This document shows, piece by piece, positions 16,141 to 24,936 of a DNA stretch of 36,112 nt (position 1 is the stretch's first letter; each line of letters starts with the position of its first letter). This DNA is from G963692885 sp964657395 (GTDB lineage Bacteria; Acidobacteriota; Terriglobia; Terriglobales; Acidobacteriaceae). The stretch spans positions 1 to 36,112 of the forward strand of contig CAZZUX010000028.1 of the NCBI GenBank assembly GCA_964657395.1, given 5' to 3'. The translations under genes were made by a program, and so were the position numbers. The notes beneath the pieces are model-generated. The model searched no databases. It had not been told where the DNA came from and saw nothing but the letters and a program-made list of their open reading frames with translations.

Positions 16141-19100
16141 ATGAGGGTCAGGCACTACCCGGTTTCTTCTATCCGCTCCCGTTCCATCGCAGCTGTGATT
16201 CTGGCTGCTTCCGCATGTTGCGTTCAGCCGTTGCACGCCCAATTTTTCAAGAATGTGCCGGCTGGCGTTGAGGAGAATCTCACCAGCAACGAGAAGTCCG
16301 TGGTGGAAAAGCTGAGCACGTTGGATTCGCTGCCGGCGGGCGAGTGGCGCTTCCACGCGGGCGATGTGGCGCATGGCGAGACGGTGGGGCTGGATGATTC
16401 GGGCTGGGAGAAGGTGCAGCCGAAGTCGGAGGCGCCGGTGGATGCCGTTTGGTATCGGCGCGAGATCGAGGTGCCGAAGTCGTTGAACGGGTACGACCTG
16501 ACGGGTGCAAAGATCTGGTTCCGGTTTGAGGCGTGGGAGAACGGACCCATGCCGCAGATTATCTATTTCAATGGCCGCCGGGTGGCAATGGGCGACGACC
16601 TGGAGCCTATCGAACTGTTCGACAAAGCGAAGCCCGGTGACAAGGTGCTGGTGGCGGTGAAGCTGCTGCATACGGTCGAGAAGAAGCGCTTTGCGGGCGT
16701 GCAGATGCGCGTCGATTTTGCCGAGGGTCGGCCCAATCCGAATGACCTGCGACAGGAGATCATGTCTGCAGCTGTGCTGATTCCTTCATTGTCGAAGGAT
16801 TCGGCAGGCGACAAGGCAACACTCGAGAAAGCTGCCGGCCAGGTGGACGTGAAGGCACTGGATGGCGATGGCGGCAAGAAGAGCCAGGCGGATTTCGATG
16901 CTTCGCTGAAGGCTTCGGCTGCAACGCTGGAGGCTCTGAAGCCGATGCTGCAGATGGGTGACTTTCACCTGAGCGGCAACTCGCATATCGATGCGGCATG
17001 GCTGTGGCCGTGGACGGAGACAGTCGAGGCAGTGCGGCGGACGTTCGGAACGGCTGTGCAGTTGATGAATGAATATCCCACGTACACGTATACGCAGTCG
17101 GCTGCGCAATACAACGTGTGGATTGCGGAGAAGTATCCCGACATCAACAACCAGATCAAGCAGAGGATTGCGGAAGGCCGCTGGGAGATTGTGGGCGGCA
17201 TGTGGATTGAGCCCGACCTGAATATGCCGGACGGCGAGTCGCTGGTGCGGCAGCTGCTGATTGGCAAGCGGACGTACAAGCAGTTGTATGGCGTGGACGT
17301 GAAGATCGGGTGGAATCCGGACAGTTTCGGTTACACATGGCAGCTGCCGCAGATTTACAAGAAGAGCGGCGTGGACTACTTTGTAACGCAGAAGATGGCG
17401 TGGAATGATACGAACCAGCTGCCGCTGAAAGTGTTTTGGTGGGAGTCGCCGGACGGCAGCAAGGTGATGGCGTACTTCCCGCATGATTATGCGAACAATA
17501 CGCTGAACCCGGTCCGCTTATCGTCCGACCTGGCGACGGCACGCAAGTATTCGCCGGGCATTACGTCGATTATGGACCTGTACGGCGTGGGTGATCACGG
17601 CGGCGGTCCGACGCGCTCAATGCTGGACGAGGGCGTGCACTGGATGCAGCCGGATAAGATCGTACCGAGGTCGAGCTTGGGGATCACGATGCCGTGGTTT
17701 GAGAAGACACGGTCACAGGTGAGTACGGAATCGCCGACGTGGAACTACCAGACGCTGGCGGCGAATGGTCCGCACCTGGAGCAGCCGACTGCGGGACAGA
17801 TCACCATTCCGACATGGAAGGATGAGCTGTATTTCGAGTACCACCGCGGTGTGTTTACGACCCAGGCGGACCACAAAAAGAATATGCGGGACAGCGAAGA
17901 AGAAGTGCTGAACGCCGAGAAGTATTCGTCGCTGGCCTGGCTGGATGGACGGCCGTATCCGCAGACGGAGTTAAATGACGCGTGGAAGAAGGTGCTGTTC
18001 AACCAGTTCCATGATCTTGCGGCGGGCTCGGGGATCGGCATCATCTACAAGGACGCACGCAAGGAATACCAGGAAGTTAAGTGGGCGACCGATGAGGCGT
18101 CTGCGAAGGCGCTGACGACGCTGCAGGGCGAGGTGAATACGGCGTCCGCGGTGAAGGGTGCGGCGGGTGCGGTGCCGGTGATGATCATGAACCCGCTGGC
18201 GTGGGAGCGGTCCGGGCTGGTGAAGGTGGATGCGCAGCTGCCGGTCGAGGCCGGTGATGGCGCAACGGTGCTGGATGCGCATGATCGCGTGCTGCCGTCA
18301 CAGGTGGTGTCGACTGACAAGGCGACGAACACGGTACACCTGCTGGTGGATGCGAAGAGCGTGCCATCGATGGGGTACGAAGTGGTGCACGTGATGCCGG
18401 GCAGGAAGGCATTTCAGAGCGATCTGAAGGTCGACGGCATGACGCTTGAGAATGCAGCGCTGCGAGTGAAGGTGGATCCCACAACTGGCTGCATTACCAG
18501 CCTGTATGACAAGAAGGCCGGCTTCGAATCACTGGCGGCAGGAGCCTGCGGCAATGAGTTGCAGGCTTACAAGGACACGCCGAAGGAGTATGACGCGTGG
18601 AATATCGATCCCGGGACTTACGACGTTCCGCCGACGCTGTTGACCAAGGCGGATTCGGTGGAGCTGGTAGAAAAGGGACCGATGCAGGCCACGGTGCGGA
18701 TCACGCGCAACTGGCAGATGTCGAAGTTCGTGCAGGAGATTACGTTGTATGCCGGGTCGGACAAGGTGGATGTGTCGACCGATGTCGACTGGCATGAAAC
18801 GCATGTCCTGCTGAAGGCGGCATTCCCGCTGGCGGCGTCAAGCAAGATGGCGACCTACGAGATTCCGTACGGCACGATCGAGCGGCCGACGACGCGGGAC
18901 AACAGCTTCGAAAAAGCGAAGTTCGAAGTGCCTGCGATGCGCTGGGCCGACCTTAGCGATGGCAAACATGGCTTCTCGCTGATCAACAATTCGAAGTACG
19001 GGTATGACGCGAAGGATAACGTGCTGCGGATGACACTGCTGCGTTCGCCGGCTGCGCCCGACCCTGAGGCTGATCGCGGCCACCAGCACTTCACGTATGC

Positions 19101-19530
19101 GCTGTATCCGCATGCAGGTGACTGGAAGGAAGCGATGAGCGTTCGTCACGGTTACGAATATAACTATGGGCTGCAGGCGATGCAGGTGCCGGTGCATCCG
19201 GGTGCGGATGGGCTGGAACACTCATTCGTTTCGATCAAGGGCGACAACGTGGTGCTGACTGCGGTGAAGAAGACCGAAGACGGCGATGGCCTGATTGTGC
19301 GGTTTTATGAATGGGCCGGCAAGAGCGGCGATGTGACGTTGACGGTGCCGAAGGGTGCGACGGGCGCGAGCGTGGCGGATATGCAGGAAGTGGCTTCCGG
19401 TGCGGCGTTGCAGTCTGCTGGTTCGGGCGATGGCAGCAGCTTCACGGTGCCGATCAAGCCGTTTGAAATCCAGACGGTGCGGGTCGAGTATCATCCGGCA
19501 GCGATGGCGAACATGGAGGCGGCAAAATAG
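16141..19530 (+). CDS. Secreted GH38 alpha-mannosidase
   Basis: Zinc-dependent retaining alpha-mannosidase acting in the periplasm or outside the cell. The 1129-residue length is typical of large GH38 enzymes. A signal peptide ends near residue 33 (PLHA-Q). An N-terminal beta-rich domain precedes the catalytic barrel, where SHIDAAWLWPW gives zinc ligands H282 and D284, WNPDSFGYTW holds the nucleophile D394, and YGVGDHGGGP gives the final zinc His. NQFHDLAAGSGI is the conserved segment entering the helical domain. The C-terminal half is the beta-sandwich domain of the family. GAGG lies 10 nt before the ATG. An operator-like palindrome lies upstream and a perfect intrinsic terminator directly downstream. 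With the porin and GH130 it suggests use of alpha-mannosylated glycans such as yeast mannan or N-glycans; linkage preference cannot be read from sequence. Confidence 0.95.
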   Translation: MRVRHYPVSSIRSRSIAAVILAASACCVQPLHAQFFKNVPAGVEENLTSNEKSVVEKLSTLDSLPAGEWRFHAGDVAHGETVGLDDSGWEKVQPKSEAPVDAVWYRREIEVPKSLNGYDLTGAKIWFRFEAWENGPMPQIIYFNGRRVAMGDDLEPIELFDKAKPGDKVLVAVKLLHTVEKKRFAGVQMRVDFAEGRPNPNDLRQEIMSAAVLIPSLSKDSAGDKATLEKAAGQVDVKALDGDGGKKSQADFDASLKASAATLEALKPMLQMGDFHLSGNSHIDAAWLWPWTETVEAVRRTFGTAVQLMNEYPTYTYTQSAAQYNVWIAEKYPDINNQIKQRIAEGRWEIVGGMWIEPDLNMPDGESLVRQLLIGKRTYKQLYGVDVKIGWNPDSFGYTWQLPQIYKKSGVDYFVTQKMAWNDTNQLPLKVFWWESPDGSKVMAYFPHDYANNTLNPVRLSSDLATARKYSPGITSIMDLYGVGDHGGGPTRSMLDEGVHWMQPDKIVPRSSLGITMPWFEKTRSQVSTESPTWNYQTLAANGPHLEQPTAGQITIPTWKDELYFEYHRGVFTTQADHKKNMRDSEEEVLNAEKYSSLAWLDGRPYPQTELNDAWKKVLFNQFHDLAAGSGIGIIYKDARKEYQEVKWATDEASAKALTTLQGEVNTASAVKGAAGAVPVMIMNPLAWERSGLVKVDAQLPVEAGDGATVLDAHDRVLPSQVVSTDKATNTVHLLVDAKSVPSMGYEVVHVMPGRKAFQSDLKVDGMTLENAALRVKVDPTTGCITSLYDKKAGFESLAAGACGNELQAYKDTPKEYDAWNIDPGTYDVPPTLLTKADSVELVEKGPMQATVRITRNWQMSKFVQEITLYAGSDKVDVSTDVDWHETHVLLKAAFPLAASSKMATYEIPYGTIERPTTRDNSFEKAKFEVPAMRWADLSDGKHGFSLINNSKYGYDAKDNVLRMTLLRSPAAPDPEADRGHQHFTYALYPHAGDWKEAMSVRHGYEYNYGLQAMQVPVHPGADGLEHSFVSIKGDNVVLTAVKKTEDGDGLIVRFYEWAGKSGDVTLTVPKGATGASVADMQEVASGAALQSAGSGDGSSFTVPIKPFEIQTVRVEYHPAAMANMEAAK

Positions 19531-19554
19531 GCGGCTTCTTGTTTGAGGTGGAAG

Positions 19555-19582
19555 GAGGCAGCCATGACGGCTGCCTCTTTTT
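19555..19582 (+). terminator. Rho-independent terminator after the GH38 gene
   Basis: GAGGCAGCC and GGCTGCCTC form a perfect 9-bp stem around the loop ATGAC, followed directly by TTTTT. It begins 24 nt after the mannosidase stop. The last T is 3 nt from the GGAGGT of the next gene, so it also acts as a barrier in the GH130 leader. Confidence 0.92.
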
Positions 19583-19594
19583 CTTGGAGGTGCT

Positions 19595-20626
19595 ATGAAA
19601 TTCTTACGATTGTCGTTCGTGCTTTTTGCCGGTGTTCTGCAGGCGCAGCAGGTGACCGTAACAGCAACGCGCTTGTCAGATCAGCCGCTGCTTTCGCCTT
19701 CGTCGGGGAATGCGAGTGCGGGGATTTTCAATCCGGCTGCGGTGAAGGTCGGCAGTAAGACGATCCTGCTGACGCGCGACCAGGATACGAAGGGAGTGTC
19801 GCGGATCGGGTATGCGGAGAGTGCAGATGGGCTGCACTTTACGCATGCGGCGGAGCCGGTGTTGAAGGCGGAGGCGCCCTTTGAAGTGGGTGGTGGCGTG
19901 GAGGATCCGCGGGTGGTGAAGATCGGCGACCTCTGGTATCTGACGTACACGGGCTACAACGGCAAGGATGCGCAGCTATGCCTCGCGACGTCGAAGGACC
20001 TGAAGCATTGGGACCGCAAGGGAGTGATCCTGCCGGCGTATATGGGGACGTGGAACAAGCGGTGGACGAAGTCAGGTGCGATTTTGCCGGAGCGCGTGAA
20101 CGGGAAGTGGTGGATGTACTATCTCGGCACGAAAGCGGATGGGCGGGACTACATGGGTCTTGCGGTGTCCGAGGATCTATTGCATTGGAAGGATGCGACC
20201 GCGGAGCCGGTGCTGGCTTGGCGCGATGGCGCGTTTGATGAGCAGGTGATGGAGCCGGGGCCCGCGCCTTTGATGACCGACCAGGGGATCCTGTTGTTGT
20301 ACAACGGGGCGAATCGCAATCTGGTGTATGGGCCGGGCTGGGTGCTGTTCGATCGGCATGATCCGTCGAAGGTAATTGCGCGGAGCGACGGTCCATTCAT
20401 GAAGCCGGAGCTGGCATGGGAGAAGGTCGGGCAGGTGCCGAATGTGATTTTCCTGGAGGGGGCGGTCGAGGAAGGGACGTTCGCGACAGGATTGGGCGGT
20501 GGTGTTGTCCTGCGCGCCTACTACGGTGCTGCTGATACGCGCATAGGAGCCGCCAGAATCATCATTGGGAATGCATTAACTCAGGAGAGACCAGTCGACA
20601 AAATTCCGCTGGAGAATCGGCGCTGA
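19595..20626 (+). CDS. Secreted GH130-family mannoside hydrolase/phosphorylase
   Basis: The 343-residue protein has a signal peptide (residues 1-18, ending LQAQ) and a five-bladed beta-propeller of the GH130 type. Diagnostic segments are FNPAAV, GGVEDPRVVKIGDLWYLTYT with the catalytic Asp in EDPR, WTKSGAILPERVNGKW and YYGAADTRIGAARI near the end. GH130 enzymes act on beta-mannosides, either by phosphorolysis in the cytoplasm or by hydrolysis. An exported member more likely hydrolyses, since the known periplasmic ones are beta-1,2-mannosidases; that is inference. GGAGGT lies 3 nt before the ATG. The intrinsic terminator of the upstream gene sits immediately before this ribosome binding site, so expression needs read-through or an internal promoter. 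GH43-like enzymes are the main alternative. Confidence 0.85.
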   Translation: MKFLRLSFVLFAGVLQAQQVTVTATRLSDQPLLSPSSGNASAGIFNPAAVKVGSKTILLTRDQDTKGVSRIGYAESADGLHFTHAAEPVLKAEAPFEVGGGVEDPRVVKIGDLWYLTYTGYNGKDAQLCLATSKDLKHWDRKGVILPAYMGTWNKRWTKSGAILPERVNGKWWMYYLGTKADGRDYMGLAVSEDLLHWKDATAEPVLAWRDGAFDEQVMEPGPAPLMTDQGILLLYNGANRNLVYGPGWVLFDRHDPSKVIARSDGPFMKPELAWEKVGQVPNVIFLEGAVEEGTFATGLGGGVVLRAYYGAADTRIGAARIIIGNALTQERPVDKIPLENRR

Positions 20627-20765
20627 TTTCGTAATTCGATGGCTTAAGCCTTAAGAGGTTGAAGGCGAATCTCTTTGGAGATCGCGGCAAGAGCCCCTCA
20701 CTTCACTCTGCAATGACAAAAAGATCGATATGGGTTCGGACGATAAACTTAGCTGAGGGCAACGA

Positions 20766-21800
20766 ATGAAGGCGTTGGTAAAAAGTCGTGCGGAGCGCGG
20801 GCTGTGGCTCGAGGATGTGCCGGTTCCGGAGATTGGGATCAATGATGTGCTGATCCGGGTGCGGCACACGGGCATTTGCGGGACTGATGTGCACATCGAC
20901 AACTGGGACGAGTGGGCGCAGAAAACGATCAGAGTGCCGCTGGTGATCGGACACGAATTTGTGGGGCAGATTGTGGAGGTCGGCTCGAATGTGAACGACT
21001 TCCATCCGGGCGATATCGTCAGCGGCGAGGGCCACGTGGTGTGCGGACGGTGCCGCAATTGCCTTGCCGGGCGGCGCCATCTTTGTGCATACACGCAGGG
21101 TGTGGGCGTGAACCGCGCGGGTGCCTTTGCCGAATACATCGCGTTGCCAATGAGCAATATCTGGCGGCATCATCCCGATGTCGACCAGGAAGTCGCGGCG
21201 ATCTTCGATCCGTTCGGCAACGCGGTGCATACGGCGCTGTCATTCCCCGTGCTGGGTGAGGATGTGCTGATTACCGGCGCAGGTCCGATCGGGATCATGT
21301 GCATCCCGGTGGTGAAGAAAGCGGGTGCGCGGCATGTGGTGATTACAGACGTGAATCCCTACCGCCTGGCCCTGGCGACGAAGATGGGTGCGCTCGCAGT
21401 CGACACGCAGGAGACGCCGCTGAAGCAGGTGCAGCAGCAGCTTGGCATGACGGAAGGGTTCGATGTGGGTCTCGAGATGTCCGGCAACGGCTCGGCCTTT
21501 GCAGACATGATCGGGAACATGGCGCATGGCGGCAAGATTGCGATGCTGGGGATTCCGGCAGGACAGATGTCGATTGAGTGGCGGCAGGTGATTTTCAACA
21601 TGCTGACGATCAAGGGCATCTATGGCCGCGAGATGTATGAAAGCTGGTACAAGATGAGCGTGCTGATCGAGTCGGGTGTGGACCTGCAGCCGATCATCAC
21701 ACACAGGTACAGTTACGAAGAGTTTCAGCAGGGGTTTGATGCGATGCGATCGGGCCAGACAGGAAAGGTGATTTTGGATTGGACCGAGTTGATTCGGTGA
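20766..21800 (+). CDS. tdh: L-threonine 3-dehydrogenase (Tdh)
   Basis: Zinc- and NAD-dependent medium-chain dehydrogenase that oxidises threonine to 2-amino-3-ketobutyrate. The 344-residue product matches E. coli Tdh closely: catalytic zinc ligands C38, H63 and E64, and structural zinc ligands C93, C96, C99 and C107 all sit at the same residue numbers. The Rossmann motif is TGAGPIGIM, and GIYGREMYESWYKM is the Tdh-type C-terminal signature. GAGGGC precedes the ATG. The partner gene kbl is absent, so it is a lone gene. The 139-nt leader contains the palindrome GGCTTAAGCC (20641-20650) but no clear promoter. Its stop lies 1 nt from that of the convergent PIN gene. Confidence 0.95.
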   Translation: MKALVKSRAERGLWLEDVPVPEIGINDVLIRVRHTGICGTDVHIDNWDEWAQKTIRVPLVIGHEFVGQIVEVGSNVNDFHPGDIVSGEGHVVCGRCRNCLAGRRHLCAYTQGVGVNRAGAFAEYIALPMSNIWRHHPDVDQEVAAIFDPFGNAVHTALSFPVLGEDVLITGAGPIGIMCIPVVKKAGARHVVITDVNPYRLALATKMGALAVDTQETPLKQVQQQLGMTEGFDVGLEMSGNGSAFADMIGNMAHGGKIAMLGIPAGQMSIEWRQVIFNMLTIKGIYGREMYESWYKMSVLIESGVDLQPIITHRYSYEEFQQGFDAMRSGQTGKVILDWTELIR

Positions 21801-21801
21801 G

Positions 21802-22206
21802 TCAGGCTACAAGGTGCAGGAAGTCGCGCGGCGAGACGATTCGAGTTGTCAGCCACTGGTCTGGAAAATGCCGCAGGTTGCCGGTGACGAGATAGTCTGC
21901 TTCAGCCGCCTGAGCACATTCGAGGAAGATATTGTCGTCTGCATCTGTGCAGGCGTGGACACTGACCGAGCTTCGAAGCCAGAAGGCTTCTGCTCGAATC
22001 GCAGCCAGAAGCTCCTGAATTTCTTGATCGGAGCGTTGGAAACGCGGTCTGCGGATTACGTCAGCATATTCGTTGAAAATCTGTCCGGTAACGCATAGTT
22101 GTAAGTCGGCTCGAAGCAGAGTCATCCGCAGGGTAAGGGAGGGCGGTCCTTCAGGAGTCAGGAGAGCTGAAATCAGGATGTTCGTGTCAAGCACGACACG
22201 GATCAT
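21802..22206 (-). CDS. PIN-domain toxin of a toxin-antitoxin pair (COG1569/PF13470 type)
   Basis: Putative ribonuclease of 134 residues. PIN motifs are VVLDTNILISAL (D7), FNEYADVI (E46), TDADDNIFLECA (D88, D90, D91) and YLVTGNLRHFP at the end, where the usual last acidic residue is Asn110; this Asn occurs in some members of this subfamily. The C-terminal IVSPRDFL is also typical. The start overlaps the upstream gene's stop as ATGA, as in bicistronic toxin-antitoxin operons. RNA targets cannot be predicted. Confidence 0.88.
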   Translation of the reverse strand: MIRVVLDTNILISALLTPEGPPSLTLRMTLLRADLQLCVTGQIFNEYADVIRRPRFQRSDQEIQELLAAIRAEAFWLRSSVSVHACTDADDNIFLECAQAAEADYLVTGNLRHFPDQWLTTRIVSPRDFLHLVA

Positions 22207-22457
22207 TGTCGATTGCGGATCTGATCCGAAATCCTTGATTTGCGTGCGCTTCGAATTTCAGCGTCAATGTCCTCTGCGGACAGTTGGTCCACGCCGTGTT
22301 GTTTTGCGCTCGCCCAGGACTTTTCTAGCCATTGGGGCGCAGTGCCAGGCCGTAAGGTCTGGATACTCACGGCTTCATCGTCACTCACGGGTCTGCCGAC
22401 AAGGCTTTCGATGGCAGCTTTCTGTTCAGGCAACAAATCCTTGGCTTGGTAAATCAT
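22203..22457 (-). CDS. Antitoxin partner of the PIN toxin
   Basis: An 84-residue acidic-basic protein with the segment LPEQKAAIESLVGRPVSDDE, seen in proteins encoded before COG1569 PIN toxins, and a charged C-terminal helix (SAEDIDAEIRSARKSR) that could wrap the toxin. No classic AbrB, MetJ or Phd fold is obvious. It lies directly upstream of the toxin and shares the ATGA overlap, so the two are co-translated. The antitoxin role is inferred from position and size. No strong ribosome binding site is seen. Confidence 0.75.
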   Translation of the reverse strand: MIYQAKDLLPEQKAAIESLVGRPVSDDEAVSIQTLRPGTAPQWLEKSWASAKQHGVDQLSAEDIDAEIRSARKSRISDQIRNRQ

Positions 22458-22480
22458 GCGGCCCGCTTTCGACTAGGTAC

Positions 22481-22509
22481 AGCTTAGGACGTCTGCTGGT
22501 AGAAGCCAA
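22481..22509 (-). promoter_or_regulatory. Possible promoter of the toxin-antitoxin operon
   Basis: On the minus strand TTGGCT and TAAGCT are separated by 17 nt, ending about 24 nt before the antitoxin ATG. The -10 match is only 3 of 6, so this is a weak candidate. Confidence 0.25.
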
Positions 22510-22577
22510 GAGCGGATGGCTTTGCATCCCAAGGCGCCACTACGTGTCGATCATCGGGCACCGACTTTGTCTACCGC

Positions 22578-23519
22578 CTAGCGGTTGAAGGCGCCGTGGC
22601 CCGGTAACGAGTGCATCAGCAGGGCAAGGGCGGCGAGCAGCGCGGTGTAGAAGAAAAGAATCTTTGTGCTGGAGACTTCCGGTTCATCCTGGTGCCGGTA
22701 AGCAGTATAGACACGGTAGAGGGCCCCGGCGGCGACAAGGTAGAACGTCAGCTGGCCGGTGATGTAGCCGATCGCGGCGGCGATGGCGACCAGGGCCAAC
22801 CGGCTGGTGCGATTGAGTGCGAGGACGGACTGGCCGCCGTCAAGGATGAAGACGGGGATCAGATTGATAGCGTTGAGCCATCCTCCGACTGCGGCGAGTG
22901 CGGCCCACAGACCTGTTCCGGTCTTGAAGAACACGACAGCGCACACAGTGGAGGCAAGCAGTCCCGCGAAGGGGCCGGCAAGCGAGATCTCCGCACGCGT
23001 TTCGAGGCTGACGCCGAGTGCCTGCCAGCGGACGTAGGCGCCGAAGCCGGGCAGGAAGACAGGCATCTCGGCAGGGAGGCCGCGTCGTTTAACGTCGAGG
23101 TAGTGGCCCATCTCGTGAATGAGGACGAGCAGGGCGAAGCCGATGCCGAACTTTGCGCCGTAGATGGCCCAGTAGAAGCCGAAGAACGCGAAGAGGCTGA
23201 AGAGGAATTTGAACTTCAGCAGGGCGACGAGAATGAATTTGAACTTGGCGAAGAAGACGGCAATGGGTGCGGCCCAGGCACCAAGCTTCTTGACCCAGGC
23301 CGAGCGGCTGGCTTCGGGGTGAGCGGCCTCGATGGCGGAGATATGTTCGCGGATCCAGACGGCCTGGGCTGACTCTTTAGGCAGGAGCTTCAGCGCCTGC
23401 TGCCAGCGTTCGATGGCGTGTTTTTGCTGGCCCTGCTGCTCCATCTGCTGGGCTTCGCTGGAATAGCGCGCCAGCAGTGCGGCCTGTTCGGGCGTGGCCA
23501 GGCTGGAAGGATCACTCAT
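22578..23519 (-). CDS. Site-2-protease-like M50 family peptidase with N-terminal TPR-like region
   Basis: Integral-membrane zinc metalloprotease of 313 residues. The first 70 residues form a helical TPR-like region (EQQGQQKHAIERWQQALKLLP). About six membrane segments follow. HEMGH at 135-139 gives the zinc-binding HExxH, and NLIPVFILDGG (219-229) contains the third ligand D227 in the family's NxxPxxxLDG motif. Both motifs are intact, so activity is likely. The small soluble domain at the wrong end for a PDZ-type RseP suggests a simpler S2P-like enzyme; substrates are unknown. No partner sigma or anti-sigma gene is nearby. The next gene (acyltransferase) is on the same strand, 39 nt upstream, so they may be co-transcribed. 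Confidence 0.88.
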   Translation of the reverse strand: MSDPSSLATPEQAALLARYSSEAQQMEQQGQQKHAIERWQQALKLLPKESAQAVWIREHISAIEAAHPEASRSAWVKKLGAWAAPIAVFFAKFKFILVALLKFKFLFSLFAFFGFYWAIYGAKFGIGFALLVLIHEMGHYLDVKRRGLPAEMPVFLPGFGAYVRWQALGVSLETRAEISLAGPFAGLLASTVCAVVFFKTGTGLWAALAAVGGWLNAINLIPVFILDGGQSVLALNRTSRLALVAIAAAIGYITGQLTFYLVAAGALYRVYTAYRHQDEPEVSSTKILFFYTALLAALALLMHSLPGHGAFNR

Positions 23520-23558
23520 GTTCTGACGCTACCACGGGCGACCGGGTCGATGCGCGGC

Positions 23559-24785
23559 TTAGACAATGCCGGCGATGAGCCTGGATCTGCGGGCGAGCAG
23601 GACCGTTGACCAGCTGAAAGCCATGGTCAAGAGGAAGACGGCTATGCCCTTGATCACGCCGGGCAGGGCTACTTTCAGGAGCGCGTATTGGAGCCAGACA
23701 ACGTAGACGTAGTGAACGATGTAGATGCCATAGGAGCAGACCAGCAGGCTATCCATAACGGGATGGCGGCGCTGCAGAAGAGGAAGGACGACAGCGAGAG
23801 CCGCCAGACTGCTGAGAGCGCACGAGAGAGTGAACGCGAGTGCCAGGCCGACGTTCCACAGTGGTGGATTCCAGTGCCGGTGTGAGAGGTAGTCGAGGCC
23901 CAGCCACAGGCTGACGCCGGAGATAGCGGCGAGAAGCCACCAGGCGCGTTGATGGACCAACTGCTGCATGGTGTTTCGTGGCTTGTCCTGCGTGCCGACC
24001 GGAAGCAGGTCGATGCCGCCTATGCCGACCGCAGTCCCCATGAGGAAGTAGACCAGGTAGAGGAAGCAGCGGCTCTTCGAGATCATGAAGGGTCCGTAGA
24101 GGAAGACATCGAACGGTCCGTAGTGAAGAACGAGAGGAAGGTAGGTGACAGCGGCCAGTACCGTCAGCAGGGCAGCGAGGATGGCGGGGCTGCGCAGCTG
24201 GTGAATAGATTGGCTGAACGCCTCAAAGCTGTTGCGGAAAAGAGTGAAGAGAAAGACGGCGATGAAGTCGAAGGCGAGAAGTGTCCACAGGAACCAGGCG
24301 TGTCCGGAGGCCCAGAAGCCAAGGCTGATCCACTGATGCCAGAAGCCATTGTGCAGGCCGCCCTGCAGGTAGGCCGGGTAGTAGAAGGCGGGAGCAGCGA
24401 TGACGATGGCGGCAAACGGTATGCCAAGGCGAACGAGGCGTCGTTTGAGGTAGGCAGCAGGCCCTTTGCGCTGGAGGCTGCTCCAGACGAAGAGACCGCT
24501 GACGAAGAAGAAGAGGGCCATGCCGAAGGAGCTGTTCAGCAGGATGTAGAGGGAGAAGCCTATCCAGGTGGCGGTATCGTAGACCGGGATCATGAGCCAC
24601 CACGGCGGCCGCGTTGCCAGGGAGCTGGCGTGATGGGGCATGGTGGGGTCGTAGGCAAACCAGGAGTGTCCAGCGACGACAAAGACGGTCATGATGGCGC
24701 GAAAGTAGCCCATGGCTACGTTGTAGGCGTCGGGCTGCCGCACCCGTGCCTGGGAAGGTGCGACAGCTTCGGCAATGGCGGGCAT
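23559..24785 (-). CDS. Acyltransferase 3 family membrane protein
   Basis: A 408-residue protein with about ten membrane segments and the pattern of acyltransferase-3 (PF01757) enzymes that O-acylate surface glycans or similar molecules. The N-terminal MGYFRAIMTVFVVAGHSWFAY contains the conserved His of the first membrane helix (VxxxHS). FFFVSGLFVWSSLQRKG and YLKRRLVRLGIPFA form the conserved R-rich cytosolic loop, and SYGIYIVHY is the usual C-terminal segment. Substrate unknown. It lies between an M50 protease and a polysaccharide deacetylase on the same strand, so a role in cell-surface glycan modification is plausible but inferred. Confidence 0.88.
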   Translation of the reverse strand: MPAIAEAVAPSQARVRQPDAYNVAMGYFRAIMTVFVVAGHSWFAYDPTMPHHASSLATRPPWWLMIPVYDTATWIGFSLYILLNSSFGMALFFFVSGLFVWSSLQRKGPAAYLKRRLVRLGIPFAAIVIAAPAFYYPAYLQGGLHNGFWHQWISLGFWASGHAWFLWTLLAFDFIAVFLFTLFRNSFEAFSQSIHQLRSPAILAALLTVLAAVTYLPLVLHYGPFDVFLYGPFMISKSRCFLYLVYFLMGTAVGIGGIDLLPVGTQDKPRNTMQQLVHQRAWWLLAAISGVSLWLGLDYLSHRHWNPPLWNVGLALAFTLSCALSSLAALAVVLPLLQRRHPVMDSLLVCSYGIYIVHYVYVVWLQYALLKVALPGVIKGIAVFLLTMAFSWSTVLLARRSRLIAGIV

Positions 24786-24936
24786 AGGCAGCGACCTGCG
24801 CGTTCCTGTCTCCTGACTGGAACGGCGAGGTCAGTTTACGGCTGTCCGGGTGCCGCCTGGCCGCTGAATGCGCAGTTGTCGAGCACGAACGTTGTAGATG
24901 CGGCAGGTAGTTCCCGGATCGGGAAACGTACTGCTT

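Noticed and set aside
22611..23372. 253-codon plus-strand frame
   Set aside because: Acidic low-complexity shadow of the M50 protease gene, which has intact HExxH and LDGG motifs on the minus strand.
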